DNA of 64,000 nt from Paenibacillus sp. FSL W8-0186 (GCF_037969765.1 NZ_CP150207.1:4493001-4557000), one strand, 5' to 3'; shown: positions 45,901 to 55,731, numbered from the stretch's first letter. Program-made: numbers and translations. Notes: generated from the sequence alone by a model not told the origin.

Positions 45901-46560
45901 TTACTCGAATTTGAACTTTCGCTCAAGCGCCTTGAACAGTACGGTAAGACCTAAAATCATAAGCAGGTAGACAACCCCGGCAACGACGAACGGAACGATG
46001 GTGAAATCGCGGTTAACCGCCGTATAGGCGAAGTGTAGCAATTCGGGAACGGATACCGCATAGAGCAAGGCTGTATCCTTGACGAGCGTAATCGATTCAT
46101 TGGATACCGCAGGCAGCGCCACCCGGAACATTTGCGGCATAATAATCCGCGTTAATGTCTGCCAACGGCTCAATCCCAGCACCTGCGCTGCTTCGTATTG
46201 CCCTTTATCCACGGCCAGTAAGCCTCCGCGGAAAATCTCCGCGAAATAAGCAGCATAGTTGAGAATAAAAGCAAGCCCAGCCGCCGCAAAACGGTCCAGC
46301 ACGAGATATTCGCCAATAACCGGGAGCATCGGCAGACCGAAGCAGAAGAACAACAGCTGCAGCAAGAGCGGCGTTCCGCGCATGACGTAAACATAACCGT
46401 GAGCCAGCCAGCTAACCGGCTTCACACGGCTGTTCATCATTAACGTAACAAGGAAGCCCAGCGGAATCGAGAGCAGGATAACCAGCAAAAACAGCAAAAT
46501 CGTCGTTTTGGCCCCCTGCAGCATCGGTATCGTGATGTCCCATAGGTAACTTATACTCAT
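45901..46560 (-). CDS. Polar amino acid ABC transporter permease
   Basis: A 219-aa permease of the HisM/GlnP type with about five membrane segments and the family's GTPLLLQLLF stretch and EAA loop (QYEAAQVLGLSRWQTLTRII). The permease forms a homodimer. It sits between the binding protein and ATPase genes. Confidence 0.92.
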   Translation of the reverse strand: MSISYLWDITIPMLQGAKTTILLFLLVILLSIPLGFLVTLMMNSRVKPVSWLAHGYVYVMRGTPLLLQLLFFCFGLPMLPVIGEYLVLDRFAAAGLAFILNYAAYFAEIFRGGLLAVDKGQYEAAQVLGLSRWQTLTRIIMPQMFRVALPAVSNESITLVKDTALLYAVSVPELLHFAYTAVNRDFTIVPFVVAGVVYLLMILGLTVLFKALERKFKFE

Positions 46561-46584
46561 ATCATTCGTCTCCCCAAAAACAAA

Positions 46585-46608
46585 AACCGGATAACTAGCG
46601 ATCCGGTT
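46585..46608 (-). terminator. Intra-operon attenuator between binding protein and permease
   Basis: AACCGGAT / ATCCGGTT with an 8-base loop, followed on the minus strand by TTTTTGTTTTT. This is a full intrinsic terminator inside the operon, placed to lower permease and ATPase expression relative to the binding protein. Confidence 0.7.
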
Positions 46609-46637
46609 ATCGTATGATGACTTTTCTCAATCCAATG

Positions 46638-47429
46638 TTATTTCAAAACCTTGTCTTCGCCAAACCATTTCGTTGAAATTTCAGCGGCTTTGCCATTGGA
46701 GTTCAGCGTGTCGATCGCTTGCTGCAGCTTCTCCAGCAAGGCTTCGTTGCCCTTCTTGACGCCTATGCCATATTGTTCTGGAGCAAGGGTCTCCTCAACC
46801 AGTCTAAAAATTCCCTCATCCTTGGACATGTAGTATCTGGCCACAACCTCGTCAATGATTACCGCATCAAGGCGCTTTGTCTTCAAATCCGTAAGAGCCA
46901 GCACGTTATCCGCGAACTCGGTAACACTCTTCACTTCGGAGTGGATCGGATTGGCATTCAGCGCGTCCGCCGCCGAGGACAAAGATTGCAGACCTACATT
47001 CTTTCCAGCCAAATCCTTGATGGAATGAATATCAGAATCTGCTAGCGTAATAATGATCTGGCTGTTCTCCAAGTAAGGCTTCGTGAACAGGACTTTGCCT
47101 TTGCGCTCCTCGGTGATCGTATAGCCGTTCCAGATCAGATCGATCCGTCCGCTGTTCAGCTCGGATTCCTTCGCTTTCCAGTCAATGGGCTGGAAGGTGA
47201 CTTCCACGCCCATTTCCTCGCCAACGGCCTTGGCGAAATCAATGTCAAAGCCGACCAATTCGTTCTTCTCGTCCCGGAATCCCATCGGTGCGAATTTATC
47301 GTCTACTCCAATAACCAGCTTGTCACCCTTGGCTCCGCCGCTACTGCTGTTAGTGCCGGCACACCCTGCTAATGCAACCATCAATATCGATAGAATTACC
47401 CCTAGTACAACCCATCTATTTCTCTTCAT
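46638..47429 (-). CDS. Polar amino acid ABC transporter substrate-binding lipoprotein
   Basis: A 263-aa family 3 binding protein. The lipobox is VALAGC (Cys23), then VIGVDDKFAPMGFRDEKNEL and FDIDFAKAVGEEMG, typical of glutamine, cystine or histidine binders. First gene of the operon. The exact amino acid is not readable; the sequence resembles cystine/glutamine-type members. Confidence 0.92.
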   Translation of the reverse strand: MKRNRWVVLGVILSILMVALAGCAGTNSSSGGAKGDKLVIGVDDKFAPMGFRDEKNELVGFDIDFAKAVGEEMGVEVTFQPIDWKAKESELNSGRIDLIWNGYTITEERKGKVLFTKPYLENSQIIITLADSDIHSIKDLAGKNVGLQSLSSAADALNANPIHSEVKSVTEFADNVLALTDLKTKRLDAVIIDEVVARYYMSKDEGIFRLVEETLAPEQYGIGVKKGNEALLEKLQQAIDTLNSNGKAAEISTKWFGEDKVLK

Positions 47430-47571
47430 GTTGACCCTCCCCGTCTAGTCCGTACAACCTAAATACTTTAGTTCGTTAATACGTTATCAAGGTTATATCA
47501 TAACATATCACCATGAAAGAGTCGAGGGAAATGATAGTCTGTCATAAACTTCCATAGCAGAAGTTTTGTTG

Positions 47572-48120
47572 TTATTCGGGGGTTGAAATACCGGTAACAA
47601 ACGCGTTCAGCTTCTTATATATATCTACGATTTCAGACATCGGCATTCGTACCAGGCCGCTGGAGGAAGGGGCTACGAATTCATGAATTCCTTCCACGAC
47701 AGGATTCTCTTGAAATCCCCATTCCACATGGGACTTGCGGCTGTACTCCGTATATACGCCTTTGCCGACAAAGCACGCCACGCCTGGACGGTATTTCTCC
47801 AGCTTCGCACGTAATATCGTCCTGCCCTCCGCATACTCTTCCCGGGTAATATCCTCCGCCCCCTTCGTCGGCCGGGCCACGATATTCGTGAAGCCGTACC
47901 CAAGCTTCAGCAGTTCCCCGTCTTCGGAGGCCTGATACAGCCTTGGCGTCAGACCGGAGCTATGCAGAATACGCCAGAAATTGTTGCGCGGATTGGCGTA
48001 ATGGTGGCCAACCTGACCGGAACGGATGCTGGGATTAAAGCCGATGAACACGATGCTCAGCCCGAAATCCAAATGATCCGCAATCTCCTGGATCTCTATG
48101 GATTCATTTGCTTCCCGCAT
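47572..48120 (-). CDS. Mismatch-specific uracil/thymine-DNA glycosylase (Mug family)
   Basis: A 182-aa enzyme of the Mug/TDG family. GFNPSIRSG (27-35) is motif I, with Asn29 at the place of the catalytic Asn, and the later APSSSGLVRM is motif II. It excises uracil or ethenocytosine opposite guanine. AAGGAGG lies ten bases upstream of the ATG. Single gene; no functional link to its neighbours is evident. Confidence 0.88.
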   Translation of the reverse strand: MREANESIEIQEIADHLDFGLSIVFIGFNPSIRSGQVGHHYANPRNNFWRILHSSGLTPRLYQASEDGELLKLGYGFTNIVARPTKGAEDITREEYAEGRTILRAKLEKYRPGVACFVGKGVYTEYSRKSHVEWGFQENPVVEGIHEFVAPSSSGLVRMPMSEIVDIYKKLNAFVTGISTPE

Positions 48121-48229
48121 GACATAGCTTCCTCCTTCGATGTAAACATGCTAACACGGATTCATGTGAACTACTTTCATTGAGATACGTAAGTTACTGC
48201 CGTTTATAGCAACATATTTCACCTGTTCT

Positions 48230-48994
48230 CTATCTTGTAAGCTCTCTACTCGCCGGCTGTCTTCCTGCTTTTCTCCTCAGGTCAGGGAGCCAGAAGAACA
48301 GTCCGTACATCATTATAAACATCGTAAGCGCGATCAACTCTTCGGCTAGCAAATAATAAGGATATGGCCCGAACAGATCCAGTATGGATGGCGTGCTCGG
48401 CTTGTTTCGTAAGAACATATACTTAGCACCGATCGCATAGTTTAGCGCACCGACGGCCAAAGCGAGCACATTCAGGAACAGCATCGCCCAGGCAATGGAC
48501 CTCCATGTCGGGCGATAGCGTTCGATCCAGGTCATATAGAGCGAAGCGAGAATGATTGCCCCGTGCGCGATAAAAAATTGAAAAAAACGAAAATGCGGAT
48601 ACCCAAAGTCCAAGCTTGGCGTCAGCCATGCCTGCAGCGCCCCGCCGATTCCGGCGAAAAACAGGATCTGGTACAGCAGCCGATTTCCCGTCAGCAGCAT
48701 TACCATTGACAGCAGCAGGGACACACTGCACAGCTCCAGCGGAAGGGTATTCTTAATATCCCACTGTCCCTCAAGCACATACCATAAGTTCAGGGCAATC
48801 TCAGATAGCAGCAGTATGCCAAGCAAGCCATAGCGAATGGCCTTCCTAGCCAACACGCTGGAACCAATATGCCTTCTCCCTGCAAAGAGTGCTGCTATCA
48901 GCAATAGCAATAACCCTATTACTGCGAGATGGGAAGTCGAATACAACCCGAAATCGGGAGCATCCTCTACCCGAAAAAAAGCGGTCACGTCCAT
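48230..48994 (-). CDS. TIGR02206/YwaF-family integral membrane protein
   Basis: A membrane protein of 254 aa from ATG 48994 (MDVTAFFRVEDAP), which has AAGGA eight bases upstream; ATGs at 49000 and 49015 are less well placed. It has seven hydrophobic segments with the family's WDIKNTLPLELCSVSLLLSM and YMFLRNKPSTPSILDLFGPY stretches. The function of YwaF proteins is unknown. Confidence 0.85.
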   Translation of the reverse strand: MDVTAFFRVEDAPDFGLYSTSHLAVIGLLLLLIAALFAGRRHIGSSVLARKAIRYGLLGILLLSEIALNLWYVLEGQWDIKNTLPLELCSVSLLLSMVMLLTGNRLLYQILFFAGIGGALQAWLTPSLDFGYPHFRFFQFFIAHGAIILASLYMTWIERYRPTWRSIAWAMLFLNVLALAVGALNYAIGAKYMFLRNKPSTPSILDLFGPYPYYLLAEELIALTMFIMMYGLFFWLPDLRRKAGRQPASRELTR

Positions 48995-49121
48995 CAGCAT
49001 TTTCCTTTCTTTCATTTTTCAGGCGATCGGTTAATGTCTATAATATGGACCGAAACAATAGAACAGGTCAAGCGCTTCTTGGCTTGACCTGTCCAAATTC
49101 ATGGGTACCTGTAAATTAAAT

Positions 49122-51101
49122 TTAATCGTTGATCCTGCCGGTGTTGTACCATAATGCATCGTTGGCGGCTGCTTTGTGTATATCGATGAGAACGTTGCTA
49201 TCTGCACTGTAATCCACACTTGGATTGGACGATGTGCCGGAATCCCAGATATTGTTATGAATCCAATGGATATTCGGCCATTGCAGTTCACCGATGTTAT
49301 ACCAAATCAAACCCGTGTTTTCACTCGTATGCAATTCGATTAACTTATCGTCCCCAAGGAACACCACTGTTGGCGTTCTGCCGCTTTGATCCTGCATGCT
49401 GCCGCTGACACTCCACGTCACTTGCCCGCTGCCAGCCCAATTTCCCGTAGTATAGCGGAGCTTGCCGCCGCTAGTATATACGACAATAATGTTCCCATTG
49501 CGAAGGTCTACATCCGGGCGCTCCCCGTTCTGATCATTTATCGTTCCTTGCGTCATCCATTCGATCCGGTACTCGGCTGGATGAAGTAGCCCGGTATGAT
49601 AGAACAGCTTGCCCCCTTTCGAATAGCTTAGAATAACTTTATTTCCATCCAGCGCGATATGCGGCCATTCGCCCTCCGTATGTTGACCGCCGATAGCAAT
49701 TTTCTCGTTGGTCATCCATGTGACCGTATTGTTGGGTTCCAACCTTCCGATGTTTGCCCATAGACCCGAACCGGAGCCATCTGTCTGATTGACTTGAAGC
49801 ACAACGTATTGATTGTTAATTTTGGTTACGTCGCTATGCGGCTGTATACCGTTTTTATTGCTGCCGCCCGGATTGATTCGTTCATTCGTTGTCCATCGTA
49901 TGTATCCATCAGGCTGTATCGAACCGACCGAATACCATAAATTATGGTTAAAAACTCCTTCTGCTTTATGAATCTCGATCACTCGTCCATCATCAGTAAT
50001 GGATACGGAAGCATCCTGTCCGTTCTGCGTTCCGCCAGTCTTCTCGACCCTATGATTGTAATCGCGAAGCGGCACGAGGAAATGATCATAAAGCCGGGTC
50101 ATCGCTAAATAAGAATCCGTAGATACAAAATGTCGAGTCCCGAGCTTATCGTTGGCGTATGCGAATTGAGTCCATCTTTGCGCGGCTTCCCCGTCCCCGT
50201 TCGGAAACTTATAATGCCAGGCTCCCTCATTGCCGTTTAGACTGTAAAACCGCAACGTGTACCCTTTTTGCGAAGCCAAAGCCATCATCTCTTCCAGCCG
50301 TTTCTCTTCCTCGTGCGACCAGTTTCCAGGCATCAGCAAGTCAAAGCCGCTTTCGATATGCTTCCAATGCACCGCATAAAAGCGATGATAGTTATCCGCT
50401 TCCTTTGGAAAATAATCGGCTACATTGCTGAACCTGCTGTCCGTGACGCTGTATACCTTATCCCTGAAAGCATACAATTTCTTGGTAGAAGAAGCGATGT
50501 GATCATAATACGTATTTTTCAGCTCTTCCGCGCCGGACAAACAGACTGTAATTACGCCTTCGTTAAAGCTCTGATGATCCTCCAGCAGGCTGTAGCTTAG
50601 CATATCGCCATAATGCTCAAAGATCGCTTGCAAAGAGCTGGATACCTCAGAATAATCCGGTCTATTAGCTGTTTTCATATCTAGATTGATGATGATGCTC
50701 TTCCCGTCGCCATGCACACTTCCTCTGTTTCTCGCCACCTGCTCAGCTACGTCTTCAAAATATTGATATAAATGCCTTGTATTCGGCCAGGATGCGGCAT
50801 CATGCTTGACATACAGCTTGACTTGTCCTTGCAGATAGTCCGGATACTGAGCACCGGAATACGTGCTATGATCCGTATCGACCATAATATCCAGCTCAAC
50901 GTTATAAAATTTCAATGCAAGCGCATCAAGGAATTTTTGATCCGGATCGCTCTCATCATACGTATCATGAAAGGCTTTATACGGATTGGCATCGATCGAT
51001 CCGGGGCTGGCTTTCACGCCGGTTGTCATCACGCAAAACAACATGATACAGCTAAATGCGGCCGTCAACCGTCTAATGGTCGATGAATACGGTTTTATCA
51101 C
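49122..51101 (-). CDS. Secreted PLC-like phosphodiesterase with six-repeat C-terminal domain
   Basis: A 659-aa protein from GTG 51101 (MIKPYSSTIRRL), which has AAGGAG eight bases upstream; a GTG at 51110 abuts that site. Signal peptide about 1-31. Residues 40-350 look like a PLC-like phosphodiesterase barrel (PI-PLC/GDPD/AIM6 class): AFHDTYDES (His45), NVELDIMVD (Glu69, Asp71), YVKHD (His100) and INLDMKT (Asp141, Lys143) sit where metal or catalytic residues are expected. Residues about 363-659 contain six repeats of about 48 aa, each with a hydrophobic strand, then LWYNxG-like and VxWMTNE-like strands, probably a beta-propeller. Last gene of an operon with an importer, an MBL-fold hydrolase and an inositol-phosphatase-family enzyme. 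Substrate unknown. Confidence 0.72.
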   Translation of the reverse strand: MIKPYSSTIRRLTAAFSCIMLFCVMTTGVKASPGSIDANPYKAFHDTYDESDPDQKFLDALALKFYNVELDIMVDTDHSTYSGAQYPDYLQGQVKLYVKHDAASWPNTRHLYQYFEDVAEQVARNRGSVHGDGKSIIINLDMKTANRPDYSEVSSSLQAIFEHYGDMLSYSLLEDHQSFNEGVITVCLSGAEELKNTYYDHIASSTKKLYAFRDKVYSVTDSRFSNVADYFPKEADNYHRFYAVHWKHIESGFDLLMPGNWSHEEEKRLEEMMALASQKGYTLRFYSLNGNEGAWHYKFPNGDGEAAQRWTQFAYANDKLGTRHFVSTDSYLAMTRLYDHFLVPLRDYNHRVEKTGGTQNGQDASVSITDDGRVIEIHKAEGVFNHNLWYSVGSIQPDGYIRWTTNERINPGGSNKNGIQPHSDVTKINNQYVVLQVNQTDGSGSGLWANIGRLEPNNTVTWMTNEKIAIGGQHTEGEWPHIALDGNKVILSYSKGGKLFYHTGLLHPAEYRIEWMTQGTINDQNGERPDVDLRNGNIIVVYTSGGKLRYTTGNWAGSGQVTWSVSGSMQDQSGRTPTVVFLGDDKLIELHTSENTGLIWYNIGELQWPNIHWIHNNIWDSGTSSNPSVDYSADSNVLIDIHKAAANDALWYNTGRIND

Positions 51102-51138
51102 ATGTACCACTCCTTTTTTGAAAGGCGTTTAATCGGAA

Positions 51139-51858
51139 TTATTTTCGTTCCCTGCGGATCCAGAAATGAAAGACATCGTTCCTTAAATAATCGAAAGAGT
51201 ACAGTACCTCTCTGTTTTGCTCGTCATAATGGAGTTGTTTCAGCAAAATAACGGGCGTTTCTTCCTCCTTATCGACCTGCAGTCGCTGCACATGATTGTC
51301 CTTTTTGTACGGAACTAGCAATTCCGTATCCGCTCTTGCGATCACCATGCTGCATTCCTCCTCAAGAAAACGGAATAACGAGCCGTTAAAATCCACACGT
51401 TCGAAGGCATCGCCTACCAGTTTTTTTGGCATGATGTTGATGGAATAGGTGACGGCCTCTCCGTCTGCATAACGAATGCGTTCCAGCTTCACAACTTGAT
51501 CGCCGGCCTGAATGTTCAGCGCCTTGGCCCATTCCTCGGTGCAGGACACCTCCCCGATCATTTCCTTGTTGTTCTCCTCCGTTAAGCCGGACAGCTTAAT
51601 CATCGTTCCGATGCTTTGAAGGAACTCCAAGCGGCTCGGTATCACCGGCAGCGGTTTAATGACAAACGTGCCCACGCCGTGCTTCACAAGCAATTTCCCT
51701 TCTTGCTCCAGCAGCTTGATGGCCGCCCGAAGCGTTTCCCGGCTTACATTGAAATACTTCGCCAGCTCATACTCCGACGGAAGCCTTTGCCCGACTTTCC
51801 ACAGTTTGCTGTCGATCATTTTTTCAATTTCCAATTTAATATTCTGGTAACTAACCAA
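51139..51858 (-). CDS. GntR-family regulator, HutC subfamily (UTRA domain)
   Basis: A 239-aa regulator when started at TTG 51858 (MVSYQNIKLEIEKMI), with GGAGG seven bases upstream. An ATG at 51888 overlapping the upstream stop is possible but has its purine stretch directly against it. The winged HTH occupies about 1-68 (RLPSEYELAKYFNVSRETLR ... KHGVGTFV), and the UTRA ligand domain about 85-235. Its likely operator, two GTnTAnAC boxes, lies in front of the operon at 56596. UTRA domains of this family often bind sugar or polyol phosphates. Confidence 0.9.
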   Translation of the reverse strand: MVSYQNIKLEIEKMIDSKLWKVGQRLPSEYELAKYFNVSRETLRAAIKLLEQEGKLLVKHGVGTFVIKPLPVIPSRLEFLQSIGTMIKLSGLTEENNKEMIGEVSCTEEWAKALNIQAGDQVVKLERIRYADGEAVTYSINIMPKKLVGDAFERVDFNGSLFRFLEEECSMVIARADTELLVPYKKDNHVQRLQVDKEEETPVILLKQLHYDEQNREVLYSFDYLRNDVFHFWIRRERK

Positions 51859-51884
51859 TCGATGGCCTCCGATTCCTGTATAGT

Positions 51885-52658
51885 TCATCCTTCTTCTAAC
51901 AAAATGGACTGGAGCAGCTCCGCTATTTCCGGATTGCCGCAGATCAAAAGCGGATGGCCGTCCACCTCCGTCATGAACAGCGTCCCCCCCGCTTCTTCAA
52001 CGATCAATGCACCCGCGCACCAATCCCAAGCGTTAAGATCGAACTCCCAATACCCGTCAAAATACGATGCCGCAACAAAACATAGATCAAGCGCAGCGCT
52101 GCCCGTACGGCGAATGCCCGACACCCTGCCCATCATTTTGCTAAAATACTTCAGATTGATGATAGGCTCATGGCTGCAGCTGGGAAAGCCAGTCGTAAGC
52201 AAGCTGCTCTTTAAATCCTTCGTCTGCGACACTTGAATACGCCGCTCGTTGTAATAGGCGCCCTGCCCCCTAACCGCCTGAAACTTCATGGAAAGCGGCG
52301 GGGAATAGACCATCCCCAGTTGAGTAATCCCATTATGCTGCAAGGCGATCGAAATCGATGACAACGGAAAACCATGGATAAAGTTCGTCGTGCCGTCGAT
52401 CGGATCAATGACCCATACAAACTCGCTTTGCTGGCCGAGCTTGCCGCCTTCCTCGGTCCATATGCTATGATCGGGATAACGCTTCAATATGCAATCGATT
52501 AAGATTTTCTCTGATTGAAGATCAATATTCGTAACAAAATCCGTATCATGCGCTTTGGTCTGTACCTGCATATGCTTGCGGTTCAGCGCATCCAGCTGGA
52601 GGGCCGCTGCTTGCTCCACCCACTCCTCCACCTCAATCATCAAGTTGTTCAAATTCAT
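51885..52658 (-). CDS. Inositol monophosphatase family protein
   Basis: A 257-aa Mg-dependent phosphatase. Motifs: WTEEGG (67-72), VIDPIDGTTNFIHG (83-96, metal ligands Asp85, Asp88) and the C-terminal WDWCAGALIVEEAGG. The family includes inositol monophosphatase, CysQ-type 3',5'-bisphosphate phosphatases and others; the sequence has the plain IMPase arrangement. It lies between an MBL-fold hydrolase and a GntR regulator in an importer operon, which suggests it dephosphorylates an imported or intermediate phosphate ester. Confidence 0.88.
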   Translation of the reverse strand: MNLNNLMIEVEEWVEQAAALQLDALNRKHMQVQTKAHDTDFVTNIDLQSEKILIDCILKRYPDHSIWTEEGGKLGQQSEFVWVIDPIDGTTNFIHGFPLSSISIALQHNGITQLGMVYSPPLSMKFQAVRGQGAYYNERRIQVSQTKDLKSSLLTTGFPSCSHEPIINLKYFSKMMGRVSGIRRTGSAALDLCFVAASYFDGYWEFDLNAWDWCAGALIVEEAGGTLFMTEVDGHPLLICGNPEIAELLQSILLEEG

Positions 52659-52701
52659 GCCATCACTTTTCCCTTATTCGATCTGATCTGAATTCCATCT
52701 C

Positions 52702-53619
52702 TTAGTTAATCAGGTGTATCGTCCGCTCATTCAAGTCCATGCGAATAATTCTATGCGTGCTCCCGGCTTCCTCCGTATAGTAAATGCGAACCTCCGAATG
52801 CTCTTGTACCACGGCCTCAAATTCAGGATGCGGCAATTGATATGTCCCCTCATCATCGGCGCTGACCACGATAACCTGGGGCGACACGGTGTGTAACAAT
52901 GCCCGGGAAATATTTCTCGAATCTCCATGATGCGGCGCTTGCAGTAGAAAGATGTTCTCGATCTCCGGTTTGTACGGATCCCAGAAATCCAGTCCAACGT
53001 CGGAAGTCAAGAGCGCAGCAGGTTCATTATCGTAACGAATTAACACGGCCAGAGCGGTATCGTTGAGCAAACGATCAATCCTCGTTAAACGTTCCTCCTG
53101 CAGGTTCAGCGCCTCCACATCCAAGCTCTCCAGCTCAGCCTGGAGCCGCTGAAGCTTCGCCTGGTTTGGCATAAGCAGCCTGAACTCAGCCGCTAGGCCT
53201 GACAGAACAATTGGTTCGCTGATCTGGCGTACGGGAATACCACGCTCCTCGGCTTGTCTCAAGATAGAAATGTACAGAGATAGCGAGGCCAAGATCGGCG
53301 TGGAATGATCGTTCAGCCTACTATTGGACAGATGCGCCGGCAAAGGCATATGAAGCAGAATTTCCCCTATAGGAACACGCCCCAGCACTTCATGCACCCC
53401 GCCGATATGATCCTTATGGAAATGAGTCAAAATAAGCGCATCGATTTTGTTTATCCCGTATTCCCGAATATACTGCCCCAGGCTGCATCTTCTCGCATGC
53501 TTATCGCAATTCAGATCGCCAGCATCCACTACAAGGCAGAAGGAACGCTCCCCGTCCTCGACTCGTACAACTGCAGCCTCACCGAAGCCAACATTCAAAA
53601 AATCAATAACGCATGTCAT
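52702..53619 (-). CDS. MBL-fold metallohydrolase (ComEC C-terminal domain-like)
   Basis: A 305-aa protein from ATG 53619, chosen because GGAGGAAGCGGGC precedes it; it overlaps the end of the permease gene. The metal-binding motif HFHKDH is at 66-71 and a second His pair in LLQAPHHGDSRN, the pattern of ComEC/Rec2-type metallo-beta-lactamase hydrolases, which include phosphodiesterases and nucleases. It has no signal peptide and no membrane part, unlike ComEC. Encoded inside a sugar-type importer operon, it may cleave an imported phosphodiester or cyclic phosphate, but this is inference. Confidence 0.82.
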   Translation of the reverse strand: MTCVIDFLNVGFGEAAVVRVEDGERSFCLVVDAGDLNCDKHARRCSLGQYIREYGINKIDALILTHFHKDHIGGVHEVLGRVPIGEILLHMPLPAHLSNSRLNDHSTPILASLSLYISILRQAEERGIPVRQISEPIVLSGLAAEFRLLMPNQAKLQRLQAELESLDVEALNLQEERLTRIDRLLNDTALAVLIRYDNEPAALLTSDVGLDFWDPYKPEIENIFLLQAPHHGDSRNISRALLHTVSPQVIVVSADDEGTYQLPHPEFEAVVQEHSEVRIYYTEEAGSTHRIIRMDLNERTIHLIN

Positions 53620-54490
53620 GCCCGCTTCCTCCAATCGACCGCTTAATATAAAATATCGAGAACGTCAGCACCAAAAGAACCATGATCATGGAAGCGGCAG
53701 CTCCATATCCGATTTGCAAATTATATACACCGTGCCTGTAAATATACTGAGTGATCGTCGTTGTGGAATTGGCTGGCCCTCCGCCGGTCAATATATTCAC
53801 TTTATCGAACAGTCTGAAGGTATCGATCGTGCGAAGCAAAATGACCATCATCAGGCTTGGCATAATATTCGGCAGCGTAATATGAAGAAATATGCGGCCT
53901 CTTCCTGCCCCGTCCACCTTGGCGGCGTCATACTGCAGCTTGGGCACTGCCTGCAGCGCAGCATAGATCAACAAGAATGCAAATGGCGTCCACTGCCAAA
54001 TATCAATGAACAAGACAGCATAAAAGGCCGTGTGGATATCCATTAAGAAATTAAAGGGCCCTCTCCCGAAATAAGACAGCAAATGATTGATAATGCCATT
54101 ATGATTGCTAAGCATCATCTGCCAAATCAGTGCCACGGTCACGGGCGGCAGCAAAGACGGGAGGAGAAGCGAAATACGAAGTATTTTCAAGCCCCTTTTC
54201 AGGCTTTCGACAAGCACGGCCATTCCCAGTCCCAATGCAATTTCAGCCGTAACGGCCAGCACCATGAACTTTACCGTGTTCCAAACCGCTTTAAGAAACA
54301 CTTCATCCTGAATAACCTTGATGTAATTGGCAAATCCGATGAACTGCTTGGATTCGCTGGCTAAATAATAATAATCGGTAAAACTGTTCAGGATCGTATA
54401 ACCGATTGGAAAAACCGTTAATCCAGTTAAGAGTAAAATAACCGGGGCCAGCATGGCCCATTGAAACCGCTGCTTGCTATGCAAGTTCAT
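53603..54490 (-). CDS. Carbohydrate ABC transporter permease (MalF/UgpA type)
   Basis: A 295-aa CUT1 permease, six membrane segments, EAA loop VPKLQYDAAKVDGAGRGRIF. GAAGGAG precedes the ATG. It is encoded after the binding protein, while the MalG-type partner comes first in the operon, a permuted order. The gene overlaps the MBL gene by 17 bases. Confidence 0.92.
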   Translation of the reverse strand: MNLHSKQRFQWAMLAPVILLLTGLTVFPIGYTILNSFTDYYYLASESKQFIGFANYIKVIQDEVFLKAVWNTVKFMVLAVTAEIALGLGMAVLVESLKRGLKILRISLLLPSLLPPVTVALIWQMMLSNHNGIINHLLSYFGRGPFNFLMDIHTAFYAVLFIDIWQWTPFAFLLIYAALQAVPKLQYDAAKVDGAGRGRIFLHITLPNIMPSLMMVILLRTIDTFRLFDKVNILTGGGPANSTTTITQYIYRHGVYNLQIGYGAAASMIMVLLVLTFSIFYIKRSIGGSGHDMRY

Positions 54491-54516
54491 TCCACTCCTT
54501 CACATTTGAATGAACC

Positions 54517-55731
54517 TTATTTCATAATCTGATTGATCTCTTGATTCGCTGCGGACAGTGCGGCCTCCACCGTCTTCGTGCCAGCAATCGCTGCGGACAG
54601 TTCCGTGCCGAGCGCTTCTTCTACGCGTGACCAAAGCGGTGTTCTCGGTCTTGCCACGGAGTTCTCCAGCGCCTCCAATTGAACCGGAAAATGCTTGTAT
54701 TTCGCGGACAATTCACTGTCCAGATACACACTTTTTCTTGTTGGCACCCCGCCATGCTCGACCATTTGTTTTTGAACTTCAGAGCTTGTAATGAACGTTA
54801 AGAACTCGGCGGCCAGCTCAGGTGTTTTCGAATTGGCCGTTACTCCCATCATCCAGTTGCCGATCATTCCTGTAGCGAACGCTTCAGCGCCATCTGCAGC
54901 CTGAGCCGGAACCGGCGAATACTCAGCGCTAGCCTCTTCGCCCGTAATAAACCACGACGGCCATCCCAATGCCATCGCTGCCTGAGACGTCGCCAGCGAG
55001 CTGACGATATCTGTCGTTTCATAATTCGCCCCAACGGCGAGAAGCTCAATGTATGTGTTTAATGCTTTTTTGCCTGCTTCGGAATCAATCTGCGCATTCC
55101 AATTGTCATCGAATACTTGTCCGCCATACGCCCAAAAAATCGGCAAAAAGTCGGATACGATCGGATTTCCCTGCTGCCCGCGAATCACGTAACCGGCGAC
55201 TCCATCCTGTTCATGGATCGTTTTCGCCATACTCAGCACCTCTTCCCAGCTTTGAGGGACTTCATAGTTATGCTTATCGAGCAGCTGCTTATTATAGAAG
55301 AACAACTGGACATTTCCCGAGAAAGGCAGAGCATACAGCTCGCCTGTACCATACGGATGCTTGCCCAAGGCCAGAGACGATGCTTCAAAATCGGCGTCCT
55401 CGGTAACGCCCAGTTTGGATAGATTAGCAAAAATGCCCGCTTCGCTGAATTCCGGCATCCAAGGGTCGTCTGCCATAATTAAATCGTAGGCTCCGTTTTT
55501 ATTTTTTGCGTCCAACGATATTTTTTGCTTCAAATCCGCTGCCTCGAGCCCGATAATTTCGACCTGCACGTTATGCTCCTTTTCGAAGGCCTCCTTCACG
55601 GCTTCCATCGCCGTCACATGAGAGCCTCCCCTTGCAGCGACGACTAGCTTGTCCGCCCCCTTGCTTTGGCAGCCTGCCAGTATGCTCGCGACTATAACAA
55701 AACTGATTAGTATGAAGACATTCTTTTTCAT
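54517..55731 (-). CDS. ABC transporter substrate-binding lipoprotein
   Basis: A 404-aa family 1 binding protein. The lipobox is ILAGC (Cys21), then VVAARGGSHVTAMEAVKEAF and DLIMADDPWMPEFSEAGIF. The start LVVAARGGS differs from the other three sugar binders in the window, which begin with the form VTIxxFKTE or LTIWHNW, so the ligand may be chemically different. GGAGGATT precedes the ATG. Middle of the importer trio. Confidence 0.9.
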   Translation of the reverse strand: MKKNVFILISFVIVASILAGCQSKGADKLVVAARGGSHVTAMEAVKEAFEKEHNVQVEIIGLEAADLKQKISLDAKNKNGAYDLIMADDPWMPEFSEAGIFANLSKLGVTEDADFEASSLALGKHPYGTGELYALPFSGNVQLFFYNKQLLDKHNYEVPQSWEEVLSMAKTIHEQDGVAGYVIRGQQGNPIVSDFLPIFWAYGGQVFDDNWNAQIDSEAGKKALNTYIELLAVGANYETTDIVSSLATSQAAMALGWPSWFITGEEASAEYSPVPAQAADGAEAFATGMIGNWMMGVTANSKTPELAAEFLTFITSSEVQKQMVEHGGVPTRKSVYLDSELSAKYKHFPVQLEALENSVARPRTPLWSRVEEALGTELSAAIAGTKTVEAALSAANQEINQIMK

